Shown in pieces: positions 43,644 to 53,981 of a DNA stretch of 64,000 bases (within the stretch, counting starts at the first letter, position 1; each line of letters starts with the position of its first letter). A model generated the notes under the pieces. The model was not told the origin of the DNA. It saw only the letters and a list, made by a program, of their open reading frames with translations, and did no database searches. Position numbers and translations under genes: made by a program. Source of the DNA: Oenanthe sinensis (lineage: Eukaryota > Streptophyta > Magnoliopsida > Apiales > Apiaceae); NCBI GenBank assembly GCA_028671895.1, contig CM053813.1, forward strand, positions 9,858,001 through 9,922,000, in the 5' to 3' direction.

Positions 43644-44843
43644 CTATTGCTTGCTAACCAAGGCATCATATTTCTTTTTCAGATCAGCATAGGATTCCTT
43701 GGGATGAACGTACTTGGGCTTCTTGCACTCTGTTGCGAAGTGCCCCAATTCATTGCAGTTGTAGCATCTGAACTTGTTCTTGTCTACCAGGTTAGGTCTG
43801 TAGCCACTACCAGATGTGCTACCTCGACCGCTGTAACTTCCCCGACCACTTACACTACTGCCTCTGCTGCTACTGCTGCCTCTTCGGCTGAAAGAACTAC
43901 CAAATCGTCCTTTACCTCTTCTTTGCTTCCTGAAGCTGATATGAGCAAATTCTCGAGCAATACAAGCATATGACTTGTCTTCTAATTTGTCCAGCTCTTC
44001 AAGGGTATAGTATTCATCCTCACTTTCTTCGGATGGATCTTCAATGTCTAATACCACCCTTTCAGGATTAACAGTTTTCAATGAGACAGCTGCAAGTGCC
44101 TTTACAGCAGACTCTTCAGCTACAAGTCCAGACTCACTTACCGCTTTGTGTTCTCCACTATTGTAGGATCTTCTTCTGTCATTTTGTTCCTGCTCCAGCT
44201 CGTAGGTCTTCAAAACACCATACAGCTTTTCGAGAGAAGTATTTTTCAAGTTTCTTGACTCTCGAATGGCAGTGATCCTGTGTTCCAGATGTTTAGGCAA
44301 ATTCAAGAGAAACTTGATATTTGAATCTGCTAGTGGATAGACTTTATCTCTTATACTCAGCTCGATAAGCAATTTACTGTAACATTTGTAAACATCCGCT
44401 ACGCTTTCTCCTCGTTCGCATCTGAACGATTCATATTCAGATATCAGAATGCGTTTGTGATTATCTCTAACTTCCTCGGTCCCCTCCATCACCACAGCCA
44501 GTTTATCCCACATGGCTTTAGCTGTTTTTAATCCCTTTATCTGAACATAGTACTCTGAGTTTAGGGATTCAATTATGACGTTGCGTAACGACGCATCCAT
44601 ACCAACCAATTCTTTATCTGCGTCTGAAAACTCCATTTCCTCTTTAGGAACAGACCGGGATGGTATTAGTATCCCTCCTTCCATTCGCTCTGGCTCAATT
44701 TTCATGGGTATGTATGGACCGTTTTCCAATATTCTCAAGTATACCTTGTTTATTGATTCAAGGTAAGCTCTCATCCTTCCGGTCCATTCGTCATAATGTT
44801 GTGCATCAAACGGAGGTATCTTAAATCTGTGTGCGGCGGCCAT
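43644..44843 (-). CDS. Element C gag, N-terminal part with first knuckle
   Basis: 399 codons from the ATG at 44843 (MAAAHRFKIPPFD). UBN2-type gag motifs: YDEWTGRMRAYLE, AKAMWDKLAVVMEGTEEVRDN, SNIKFLLNLPKHLE and LEKLYGVLKTYELE. A Gly/Ser/Arg-rich region (RRGSSSSRGSSVSGRGSYSG) then precedes CYNCNELGHFATEC. It ends in YDALVSKQ and TAG; the frame then continues. The stop may be a C-to-T change. Confidence 0.92.
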   Translation of the reverse strand: MAAAHRFKIPPFDAQHYDEWTGRMRAYLESINKVYLRILENGPYIPMKIEPERMEGGILIPSRSVPKEEMEFSDADKELVGMDASLRNVIIESLNSEYYVQIKGLKTAKAMWDKLAVVMEGTEEVRDNHKRILISEYESFRCERGESVADVYKCYSKLLIELSIRDKVYPLADSNIKFLLNLPKHLEHRITAIRESRNLKNTSLEKLYGVLKTYELEQEQNDRRRSYNSGEHKAVSESGLVAEESAVKALAAVSLKTVNPERVVLDIEDPSEESEDEYYTLEELDKLEDKSYACIAREFAHISFRKQRRGKGRFGSSFSRRGSSSSRGSSVSGRGSYSGRGSTSGSGYRPNLVDKNKFRCYNCNELGHFATECKKPKYVHPKESYADLKKKYDALVSKQ

Positions 44844-45371
44844 TTTAATAAAGTTTAAAATTAAGATAATACACTTTTCAAATTACAATAAATTGTATTT
44901 ACTTGAAAAATTAATTATCTCACTTTAAATATTCAACACTTAATATCCAACGGATTTTGCACTTAAGATTCAAGCAAGTTAGTTTTAATCACAAGAACAG
45001 TAGCAGGGTCCACCAGTCTTCCAAGTCCAAACAAAAAGCTGTCCACTATCTAGTTGACAGTAGTTCGAATTTGTTCTTTTTGTTCAACCAAACAGTTGAT
45101 TCAAGTTCCCTAGTCAACCAATCAAATATTCTTTTATAACCAGATTTTTGACCACAAGAAAACCCACAAAGCTCTAAAGTACAATGTTTTGGAATGTTGT
45201 ACAAATATTCCTTACACCATTACTTAGAACCATTTAGATCTATGACTTTTCCAGGAAGAAACAAATAAAAACTTTCGGCACAAACTTCAAGAAAAAAAAA
45301 TTAGATCTGGGATTTTCAAGAACCAACTCAAAACAACACAATAGGATCTCTGTTAGATGTGTTTAACAGGA
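44844..45371 (-). other. Element C 5' leader
   Basis: 528 bp between primer site and gag start, AT-rich, without a sense ORF. It contains GGTGGACCCTGCTACTGTTC (minus, about 45013-44994). No further feature was recognised. Confidence 0.6.
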
Positions 45372-45383
45372 GCTCTGATACCA
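45372..45383 (-). other. Element C primer-binding site
   Basis: TGGTATCAGAGC on the minus strand, a perfect match to the initiator-Met tRNA complement, 2 bases after the 5' LTR end. Confidence 0.93.
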
Positions 45384-45385
45384 AT

Positions 45386-46569
45386 TGTTAGGTCCAAAGT
45401 GTTGTAAAGGGGGGGGGGTGAATACAACTTTTTGGAATAATGAGAGAATGTATAAATATGCAGGTAATAAATTATGACACAGAATTTCAAGAATATATCA
45501 TTATATTCATTGAAGGATTTGCTACAACATTCATAAAGGCGTCATGATCAGTTGAACAATAAATACAACAATTAAAGCTAGATTCAACTGATCCTCTCTC
45601 TCACTTTTTGTTTTACAGTAAATGCTCTCTCTTTAAAAATATCGTTTAATTACAGAGATAAAAGTCTATATACTAATAAAAACAAAGTGCTGCTTTTATA
45701 ATGTCATGTAGTCTTGATCTTGTCCTTTTTGTGTACGTGGCCCAATCAGGACTTCGACAACAAAAAGTACTTTCCCAACACTCTGGATCAACCGTTCACA
45801 ATCAGCCACTTGTCCCTTGAACATTAAATGTTACATATCTACCCGCATCTCGATCTTCGCCTGGACCCATCTCGATCTCGATCTGTGAAAATCTCGATCT
45901 CGATCTGGGAGAATCTCGATCTCGATCTATGAAGATCTCGATCTCGATCTGGGAGAATCTCGATCTCGATCTATGAAGATCTCGATCTCGATCTACCGTG
46001 GATCGACATTTGCCTTGGCAAATATGCACTCATCGAATGTTGACTTTCTTTAGTGACCAATTGAGGATTAACCTTTATGAGCAAGTTTCCCTAGCTTCTT
46101 CAATTTCTTTTCCTCACTCAATTCAAATGAGATCTTCTATTACTGACATGAACTTGCCTCCAATGTCCTGACACTTGATGCAATGGTCTGGTTCATAAGT
46201 GACTAGTCTTGTAGGGGTTCTTGCTTCTGAATGTCAGTTCTCATTTGTTGATTAACCTTTACATTATCCAGATATTGATATACATTACATGAAATCACTT
46301 TGGTCTTCTTGATACTTCTTTGACATTAATTTAATTCTCCATTAGATAAGTTAGGGCATGAGCAATACTGAGATTGAACTTCTTCTCACTTATGCATCCT
46401 TGATTAACCAAATTAGTTACTTGTAGTTACCAAGTATCATTACCATTTCTTCAGTTGATTGATTCCATGTGCTTCTTCAGTTTCTCTTGTTTTTGCTGTT
46501 GTTTTATCTTTTACCTAGTTGAGTTACATAGAAATTAAGTGTTACAAGTTAGTACACCTATGCCTTTCA
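45386..46569 (-). repeat. Element C 5' LTR
   Basis: A 1,184-bp unit nearly identical to 32015-33209. Differences include the G-run length, one CGATCT hexamer and substitutions such as AACACTC for AACAACTC. The CGATCT block lies at 45845-45994. It abuts the duplicate CCTAG (46570-46574). Confidence 0.95.
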
Positions 46570-46574
46570 CCTAG

Positions 46575-48352
46575 CCTCTTACGCTAAAAAAATGCTTGAC
46601 CGGCATCACTCGGCCTCTTACGCCTCCAATCTATAGGAATCCGCATAAACCATTTTGATCGGAATTCCTATAATATCAAAATCTTTCTTTTAAAAGTTAC
46701 CAAATCATTTGATGAAAAAGACTTCTTGAAAGATAAATTTCATATTTAAATCTATTTTTTAAAACTCAAGAGACAGAGGTAAATTTTATTCCAAGACAAG
46801 TTTATATTCAAGTCTCTTTTGCAATAAAGTAAGCAGGAATCAAGTAAAGAATCATAGCATTATAGAGTGTATTAAATATAAAACTACTACTCATGTATAT
46901 ATTCTAATTCAAGCATTATATATATATCACTTCGAGTTTTCACATTGACAAGCCTATACATATATCATTTCGAATCGGAAAATTCAATAATCGGCTGGAA
47001 AATTGCAATACAACTCGGAAACATAGCATGCACAGTCTCTAGCTGCTAACTCGAGTATAGAAATTATACATAATCAACTATATATATTCGAATAAGTCAA
47101 TCCCGCATATACACACACACTTGGATCACATACCGGTCGGAAAAAAATCAAATCATGATCTGAAAATTAACAAAATTGACATGCAATTCAATTAACAGCT
47201 TATACTAGTAAAAGATGGTAATTTCCGGCTCATACAACATCATTGCCATTGACCTGCCAGCTCGGAAACCTCATTGCCGGCGTCCAAAGCTCCGGTGGAG
47301 GTTCGGGGTTGCGACTTCGCACACCCAAGCTCCGATTGCTCACATCAATCACATAATAGGTAGTGTTTAAGCATCAAATATTTAAAACGAGGAGGTTTTA
47401 GCCATTGCATGCAGAAATCGAACATATATACATACAACCGTATAGATACATACACATGCAAAGCTATACACGACTCCATGTACCAAAACAAACTCGAATA
47501 GTAACACCAAATCGATAAAACACCACGATTTCGATAGTAATTACTAGAAATCTAACTGGAAAAGGAATAATCGAAGGGAGAGGAAGGAGAAAACTCACAG
47601 CAGCTGATACAGGGCAAGTGAAGAAGATAGTGGGCGGTGGGTTGGGTATAAAGAGCTAGGGGTAAAATCGTAATTTCATAATTGCTGATTTCTGAATTAA
47701 AACAATTTGAAATTCGAATTTTGATGGAAAATGGGTACAAAAATAATTTTTATATATTTAAAATAAGGAACATGATTTTATAAGTCATAAATATTTTTAA
47801 AATATTTTTCTAATGAACAGATAATTAAATAAAAATCTTTGAAGATAAATCACTTTAAATAGAAATAAGAGTAGGAAAATCTTTAAAAATACTTTGGGGA
47901 TCGAATAAAATAAACTTTTATTTTTAAAAAGTCTCTGAATATTGAGGAAACATTTTGGAAAAGATTTCATGATTTTTGGACATTCCAATAATTAAATATG
48001 GAATTTAGAAGATAAACATTTTCAAGATAAAATATGACTGAGAAAATTATTTAAAAAATCCTGGTGTTCAAAATAAATAAACCAATATTTTTATAGAGTT
48101 TCAAAAATCACATAGAAGCTACATATAAAATTTCATAATTATTGGACATACCAATAATTTTATAAAAATCAAAAAGTGCCTTAGATAAGCATTTAAAAGT
48201 CATAAATTACTTTAATAATTCGCATAAGCATGTACCAGTCAACAAGTAGTCAAACGGGCATACAATATGACCACACATCACACCTTACATATTTAATCAA
48301 TAAAATAATATATATCATATTATTTAAATATATAATTAACACAGTCGTTACA
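46575..48352 (-). repeat. Element D 3' LTR, inner part
   Basis: Continues D's 3' LTR beyond C and aligns to 55137-57974. Relative to the 5' LTR it lacks the sequence between about 55419 and 56490, except for a short remnant (TTATAGAGTGTA), so it carries one compound or two separate deletions. It ends at CGTTACA (48352) next to the polypurine tract. Confidence 0.88.
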
Positions 48353-48362
48353 TCCCCCCTTT
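48353..48362 (-). other. Element D polypurine tract
   Basis: AAAGGGGGGA on the minus strand, directly next to the 3' LTR start TGTAACGACTG. Confidence 0.88.
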
Positions 48363-49191
48363 ATAAGGATTCTGTCCCCAAAATCAGCCTAAGTAAACAA
48401 GTAGGGTACTTTTCGAGCATCTCACTCTCAAGTTTCCAGGTGGATTCCTCGACTCGAGGGTTTCTCCACAAAACCTTTACAAGCCTAACAGACTTATTTC
48501 TTAAGACCTTATCCTTATGATCTTGAATCTCTACAGGCTGTTCTACATAGGACAAATCGGGTTGAATCTCTAGGGGTTCATATTCTATTACATGACTCGC
48601 ATCCGGATTATATCTTCTAAGCATCGACACATGGAAAATATTATGAATGTGTTGCATATGTGGCGGTAGAGCCAACTCATACGCAACTTTCCCAATTCTC
48701 TTTAAAACTTCAAAAGCTCCTATGTATCTTGGACTCAATTTTCCTTTCTTGCCAAATCTGCTAACATCTTTCCACGGAGAAATCTTTAGCAACACTTGAT
48801 CACCTTCTTCAAAACTCATATCCTTTCTTGATTGATCCACATACTTCTTTTGTCTATCTTGGGCAGCTAACAACCTTTTCTGAATCAGTTCAATCTTTTC
48901 CTTGGTCTGTCGCACAAGCTCGGGACCCAAAATTTTACGCTCATCAACTTCATCCCAACACACAGGAGATCTACACTTTCTTCCATATAATGCTTCATAC
49001 GGAGGCGTTCCAACACTGGCATGATAGCTGTTATTATATGAAAATTCTACTAACGGTAAATGCTCGTCCCAACTTCCTTCAAAATCCAAAACACACACCC
49101 TTAACATGTCTTCAATTGTCTGAATTGTTCTTTCACTTTGACCATCTGTCTGAGGATGATATGTAGTACTCATATTTAACTTCGTTCCCAA
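48361..49191 (-). pseudogene. Element D integrase, C-terminal half with chromodomain
   Basis: 276 codons open to the end. It contains STTYHPQTDGQSERT (integrase catalytic Glu in QSERT), NSYHASVGTPPYEALYGRKC, LLKISPWKDVSRFGKKGKLSPRYIGAFEVL and HNIFHVSMLRRY. The C-terminal chromodomain reads VRLVKVLWRNPRVEESTWKLE. The chromodomain is typical of Tekay/Del-type chromoviruses and tends to direct insertion to heterochromatin. Confidence 0.92.
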
Positions 49192-49509
49192 ACACTCTTG
49201 AATTTTTTTCTAAAATCTCGAATTAAATATTGGATCTCTGTCGGTCACGATCGATACATGAACTCCATGTCACATAACTATTTCCTTCAAGTACAAATGA
49301 ACCAACTTGTCCAGTGAAAATCTCTCGTTAATCGGTAGAAAATGTGCTGACTTGGTTAATCTATCTATTATCACCCAAATGGCATCATGATTCGCCCTTG
49401 TCCTTGGTAATCATACTACAAAGTCCATAACAAGATGTTCCCACTTCCATTCTGGAATCTCTAGTGGTTGCAACAATCCACTTGGTCGTTGATGTTCAGC
49501 TTTGACTCT
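49192..49509 (-). pseudogene. Element D integrase core, N-terminal half (stops)
   Basis: In frame with both neighbours but broken by a TAA (49507-49509) and three further stops. Those three fall in the segments reading MDFVV, EIVM and NSRF; at NSRF family knowledge suggests Trp to stop. Recognisable pieces include AEHQRPSGLLQPL, NHDAIWVIIDRLTKSAHFL (first catalytic Asp region) and SIVTDRDPIF (second Asp). Confidence 0.85.
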
Positions 49510-50232
49510 TTAACAAGTGTAACACTTGCTTACCCACTCTGCTATATCTTTCTTCATATTTAGCCACCAAAAATTTTCTTTCAAGTCCTTATACATCTTA
49601 GTGCCTCCCGGATGAATAGAGTACCTTGAGTTATGTGCATCATGTAAAATCTCATTCTTGAGCTCCTGGACATTAGGAATCCAAATTCGTGAGGAATACC
49701 TAAAAATTCCTTTATCGTCCCTCTGGCTTCTTAACTCTTCTCCAATCAACTTAGCTTTGTCTTGACTCGTCATCTGTTCTTGACATCGCTTGATCTCTTC
49801 TAACAATTCAGGCTGTAACGTCATTGTATACACCATTTCTCCCACTGATTCAGAATCATATATTTCTATTTCCAATTTCTCAATTTCCTTGATCAATTCC
49901 TCATATGAAACTAGCATTTTTAATCTCTCATTTCTGCTTAAAGCATCCGCTATGACATTCGTCTTGCCTGGATGACAGTTGATAGTGCAATCATAATCTT
50001 TAAGTAATTCCAACCATCTTCTTTGTCTCATATTAAGCTCTTTCTGAGTAAAAATATATTTCAAACTCTTGTGATCCGTGTAAATCTCATATTTTTCACC
50101 ATACAAATAATGTCTCCAAATCTTTAAAGCAAAAATAATAGATGCCAACTCTAAATCATGTGTTGGATACTTCTGTTCATGAATCTTCAATTGTCTAGAA
50201 GCATAAGCAATTACCTTCCCATGTTGCATCAA
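49510..50232 (-). pseudogene. Element D RNase H and integrase zinc finger
   Basis: 240 codons: GKVIAYASRQLKIHEQKYPTHD, then LKIWRHYLYGEKYEIYTDHKSL, QRRWLELLKDYD and DALSRNER. The integrase HHCC finger follows (ILHDAHNSRYSIHPGGTKMY, ending SKCYTC). The order RNase H then integrase is the gypsy order. Confidence 0.9.
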
Positions 50233-50238
50233 AACACA

Positions 50239-50586
50239 TCATAAGCCTTTGTGTAACGCATCACTATAGATTACAAAATTCCCTTGATCATCTAGTAAAA
50301 CTAACACTGGTGCAGATACTAACCTTTTCTTCAATTCTTGAAAACTTTCTTCACATTTGTCATTCCAAACAAACTTTTCATTCTTTCTAGTAAGCTTAGT
50401 CAATGGAGTGGCTATTTTAGAGAAATCCTGAACAAACCTTCGATAATAACCAACTAATCCGAGAAAACTTCTTACCTCAGTAGGTGTCTTTGGTCTATCC
50501 CAGTTTACCACAGCTTCTATCTTTACTGCATCAACTTGAATTCCTTCACTACTGACGACATGGCCAAGAAATTGTATTTCTTTCAA
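50239..50586 (-). pseudogene. Element D RT thumb/RNase H start
   Basis: 115 codons, in the same frame as the RT upstream (separated by TAG at about 50599) and the RNase H downstream (TGA at about 50236). QFLGHVVSSEGIQVD, RSFLGLVGYYRRFVQDFS and TKLTRKNEKFVWND are standard gypsy RT/connection motifs; it ends IYSDALHKGL in RNase H (canonical DAS). Confidence 0.9.
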
Positions 50587-50601
50587 CCAAAACTCACATT
50601 T

Positions 50602-52005
50602 CTAGAACTTAGCATATAACTTTTCCTTTCGCAAGATTTCCAATACAATTCTCAAGTGTTTTACATGCTCTTCTTCTGTCTTGGAGTATATTAGTATATC
50701 ATCGATAAACACAATCACGAATTTATCTAAGTACTTCTTGAAAACTCGATTCATAAGATCCATAAAAACGGCCAGGGCATTGGTTAACCCAAATGGCATA
50801 ACTAGAAACTCGTAATGGTCATACCTTGTGCGAAATGCTGTTTTCGGAATATCTTCAGGCTTGATCTTCAATTGGTGATATCCAGACCGTAAGTCAATCT
50901 TCGAGAACCAATATGCTCCTTTAAGTTGGTCAGACAAATCATCTATCCTTGGCAATGAATACTTATTCTTGATTGCCAGCTTGTTGAGTTCGTGGTAGTC
51001 AATACACAATCTCATGCTTCCATCTTTCTTTTTCACGAATAAAACTGGCGCTCCCCATGAAGATACACTGGGCCTTATGACCCCCTTTTCCAAAAATTCT
51101 TGTAATTGAGTTTCCAATTCTTTCATCTCCATTGGTGCCATTCTATATGGTGCTTTAGAGATCGGTTCGGTTCCTAGTGCCAAATCAATGCTAAATTCAA
51201 TTTCTCGATCTGGTGGCAATCCAGGTAACTCATCAGGAAAAACATCAGAAAATTCATTAACCACTGGAATCTCCTCCATTATTGGTGTCTGCTTCTCCAC
51301 ATCTTTTACATGCACTAAATAGGCCTCACAACCTTGACGAAGTAATCTTTTAATTTGCATAATATTCAAAAACTTCTTAACTTGCTTCTGTCCTTGGAAT
51401 ACAACTTCTTTACTATCCCCAGTTCTCAATCTTACCTTCTTCGTTTTACATTCAATCTGAGCGTTATAATTAGCCAACCAATCCATTCCTAAGATTACAT
51501 CAAATTCTCCTAGCTCAAAGGGTATCAGATTGACAAGGAAAAGCTGGCCACTTATCTTAATCTCACAACGAGGACATATTTGACTTACAGGAACTCTATT
51601 TTGATCAGCTACTTCTATAATCAAAGTTGACTCTAAAGGATGTATCTCAAAATTCAACTTATCAACAAACTTTTTAGAAACAAAAGACTTGGTAGCTCCA
51701 GAATCAATTAAAACTTTAGCTTCTACTGAATTTACATGGAGCGTACCTGTAACCACATCGATGTCTTGAATAGCATCTTTTATTGTCATGTTGAAAGTTC
51801 TGGCTCGAGTTTGTGGAGTTGTCGTTATCTGAGATGGAGGTCCTGCTATTCTTAACACATTAGCTGTCTGAGGTGATTCCTTGCTTTCCCTCGAAATATG
51901 GCCGATCTTTCCACACATATAACACTTCACTCCTGGTTTGACATTGGGGCAATCACTAGCATAATGTCCCTTTTTGCTACACCTGAAACAAGTAATGTTC
52001 AACAT
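50602..52005 (-). pseudogene. Element D knuckles, protease and RT
   Basis: 467 codons. CFRCSKKGHYASDC (residues 6-19) is an intact CX2CX4HX4C; the second, starting CYMCGKIGHISRES, has lost its last Cys. Upstream in the same frame CKICGKKHTGIC (about 52045-52010) is visible. Protease LIDSGATKSF has its Asp at residue 101. RT holds YRMAPMEMKELETQ, WGAPVLFVKKKDGSMRLCIDY and the catalytic FIDD at 433-436. The LTNAPAVF motif has become LTNALAVF. The ORF ends in RT at YAKF and TAG. Confidence 0.92.
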
Positions 52006-52277
52006 GTTACAAATCCCAGTGTGTTTCTTGCCACAGATCTTACAATCTGGTAGAGGTGGTTTAGGTGTATTCTATTTGTTAACATTCTGGAAACGTCTAT
52101 CTTGATTTCCATTTCCATTCTTCGGTTTTCGAAATCCTTGGTTTCTGTTGGACTGATTGTCAAATCACTTCTTGAACTTCTTATGAATGTTCCCAGCATC
52201 CTGACTTCCTTATGATATTTCAAACATCTTTTTCTTTCCAGCCTTCTCTTTCTAGGATAGTTCACTTTCTCCCTCAA
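51999..52277 (-). pseudogene. Element D gag, frame-shifted segment
   Basis: This 92-codon ORF overlaps the end of gag and the start of the next ORF. Its sequence, apart from a short overlap, does not look like gag, so it is probably read in the wrong frame after an indel around 52252-52277. Gag's basic/knuckle segment must lie here but is scrambled by indels and stops. Confidence 0.5.
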
Positions 52278-52926
52278 TAATCATCGCTTTCTGGACCACT
52301 GTCGCATAGTTTTGAAGCTCAAATACTGCCACCTTGCTTCGAATCCAAGATTTCAAACCTTGTTGAAATCTTTTAGCTTTCTTCACTTCCGTATTCACAT
52401 ATTCAGGAACAAACCTTGCTAATTCGATAAACTTAGCCTTATAATCTGCCACACTCATGTTTTCTTGTTTTAACTCTAAAAATTTGATCTCCAGTTGATC
52501 TTGCATATATCTTGGGAGATACTTTTCTAAAAATAGTTCAGTGAATCTTTGCCATGATATTACTCCCTCACCTTCCATCAATCTTACAGATTCCCACCAA
52601 TAATTTGCTTCCGCCCTCAGAAAGTAACTTGCATATTCGATTTTTTGATCTTCTCCAACTTTAACTAAGGCAAACGCTTTTTCTATCTCTTTCAACCAAT
52701 ATTTGGCCTCTATGGGGTTTACAGTACCTTTGAATTCTGGGGGTTTAACCACTTGGAAGGATTTGAAAGTTGTCACGGGTTGAACTGGTGGTTGTTGTTG
52801 AGTCAAAACAGCGGTTTGTTGTTGGAGTATTTGAATAAGTTGAGCCACGGTGAAATCCATCTGGGGTGGATCTTGAGTGGTACGATTTTGAGAAGTATTT
52901 GGGGTGGTCTTTTTCTTTGGCGGCAT
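52252..52926 (-). pseudogene. Element D gag, capsid part
   Basis: 224 codons from the ATG at 52926 (MPPKKKTTPNTSQN). It contains the retrotransposon gag domain: FKGTVNPIEAKYWLKEIEKAF, ANYWWESVRLMEGEGVISWQ, FTELFLEKYLPRYMQDQ and LELKQENMSVADYKAKFIEL. Its frame is lost after EGESELS. It would assemble the virus-like particle. Antisense ORFs here are shadows. Confidence 0.9.
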
Positions 52927-53334
52927 CTTACTATAGGAAAGACAAGCAACTTATTAAGCAATACGCTACATCATATCATAAACAGCTAAAATACTTTGAA
53001 ACTACTTGAAATTTGAAAATATAGTTTTAAAAATCAACTTTATAGCATTATTTCTACATATGTTGCCTGTAACGACAAAGGGTATAAAGGTTTTATCAAA
53101 AACAGGTTAGTAGAACAGATATAAATGGTTAAGCATAAAGGTAAACGACGGGTATAAGGGAAAATACTGGAACGGAATAACAATGATAATAAATGCGAAA
53201 CAACACCAAAGTCAAGGTGCATGATAAGTCTGAATAAAAGTACAACAATAGTATGCATAAGGTACAATAATATGCTAATAAAAGTACGAGATGGAAAGCG
53301 GAAATAAAGTTTGATAGGGCAGGCTGGATGAGCT

Positions 53335-53770
53335 CTAACATATGTCCCATATAAACACACTCACAAACACTAACATCCAGTCATGACTGTGATCTCGGTC
53401 TCGTGCAGCCCTAAGCCCCGTCACCAATCTACAAAGTAGTCGGGTCAGCTGCCTCGCCTCCTCCACTACATCATCTGTAAAGGCCCTCGCTGCTATCTGT
53501 CTGCGTCCCTCCTCCTCAACAGTTCGGATCCTCTCCTCCCACTACTCAACAGGATAATCCAGAACTCGCAAATCACCTCGAGTGATGACTGGCCTAGTGG
53601 TCCTAGGAGGAACAGGTGCACTCTCTACTGGTGGATCAGTCGGAACGGGAGGTACAAAAATAGGAGGTACAAGGGTCTCGCTAGCCTCACTCTCCGAAAT
53701 AAAATAGTCAATGAGATCCTGAGAATCCAAAGAAGTATCGGAAGGAGGTGGTGGAGGTAGTGCATGAATG
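53335..53770 (-). pseudogene. Element D leader ORF upstream of gag
   Basis: A sense-strand frame of about 130 codons, MDSQDLIDYFISESEASE or a nearby start at about 53730, through a Pro/Val-rich part (PPIFVPPVPTDPPVE) to DYPVE and a TAG at 53542. It then continues WEERIRTVEEEGRRQ through a charged, helical part to a stop at 53335-53337. Apart from that one TAG it is open and richer in G+C than the surroundings. A good acceptor-like TGTAG lies just upstream (minus, about 53780). I do not recognise the product. Confidence 0.5.
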
Positions 53771-53966
53771 CCACGAGCCTACAATGATATCATAATATAT
53801 ATAGGGTACAAAGGAAATAAAAGTTATATTATGTCAAAAATTAAAATTCTAATGTCTACACCATACTTCGTTACCTATTCCTATCTTACTATTACTCTCA
53901 CATCTTTTATTAGGTAATCTACTCAGTTAACCTAATCCTGGCTTGTTTCAGTGACCAAAACCTGTC

Positions 53967-53978
53967 GCTTTGATACCA
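53967..53978 (-). other. Element D primer-binding site
   Basis: TGGTATCAAAGC on the minus strand, one mismatch to the initiator-Met complement (TGGTATCAGAGC), 3 bases inside the 5' LTR (TGTGACGCC at 53982). Confidence 0.85.
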
Positions 53979-53981
53979 ACC

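Larger units (their letters stand above)
32015..46569 (-). mobile_element. Element C: nearly intact Sirevirus-type copia, 14.6 kb
   Basis: Complete copy with LTRs at 45386-46569 (5') and 32015-33209 (3'), a perfect 5-bp duplication CCTAG (32010-32014, 46570-46574), primer site and polypurine tract. Minus-strand order: gag, pol, non-coding stretch with CGATCT motif, extra ORF of about 1,400 codons. Lesions seen: one stop in gag, one in pol, three in the extra ORF, and no frameshift. The LTRs differ by about 7 substitutions and a few small indels in 1.18 kb (by eye). It sits in D's 3' LTR; D's 5' LTR keeps the empty site at 55132-55136. It is the youngest autonomous-type element here and may be a source of proteins for relatives. 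Confidence 0.95.

Noticed and set aside
48828..49166. Plus-strand ORFs of 60-160 codons over D, C and A coding regions
   Set aside because: They are shadows of the minus-strand gag-pol and extra ORF; they show no domain of their own.
53335..53770. Host gene fragment between D's gag and 5' LTR
   Set aside because: It lies between D's primer site and gag in the same orientation, with no element boundary, so it belongs to D's leader.
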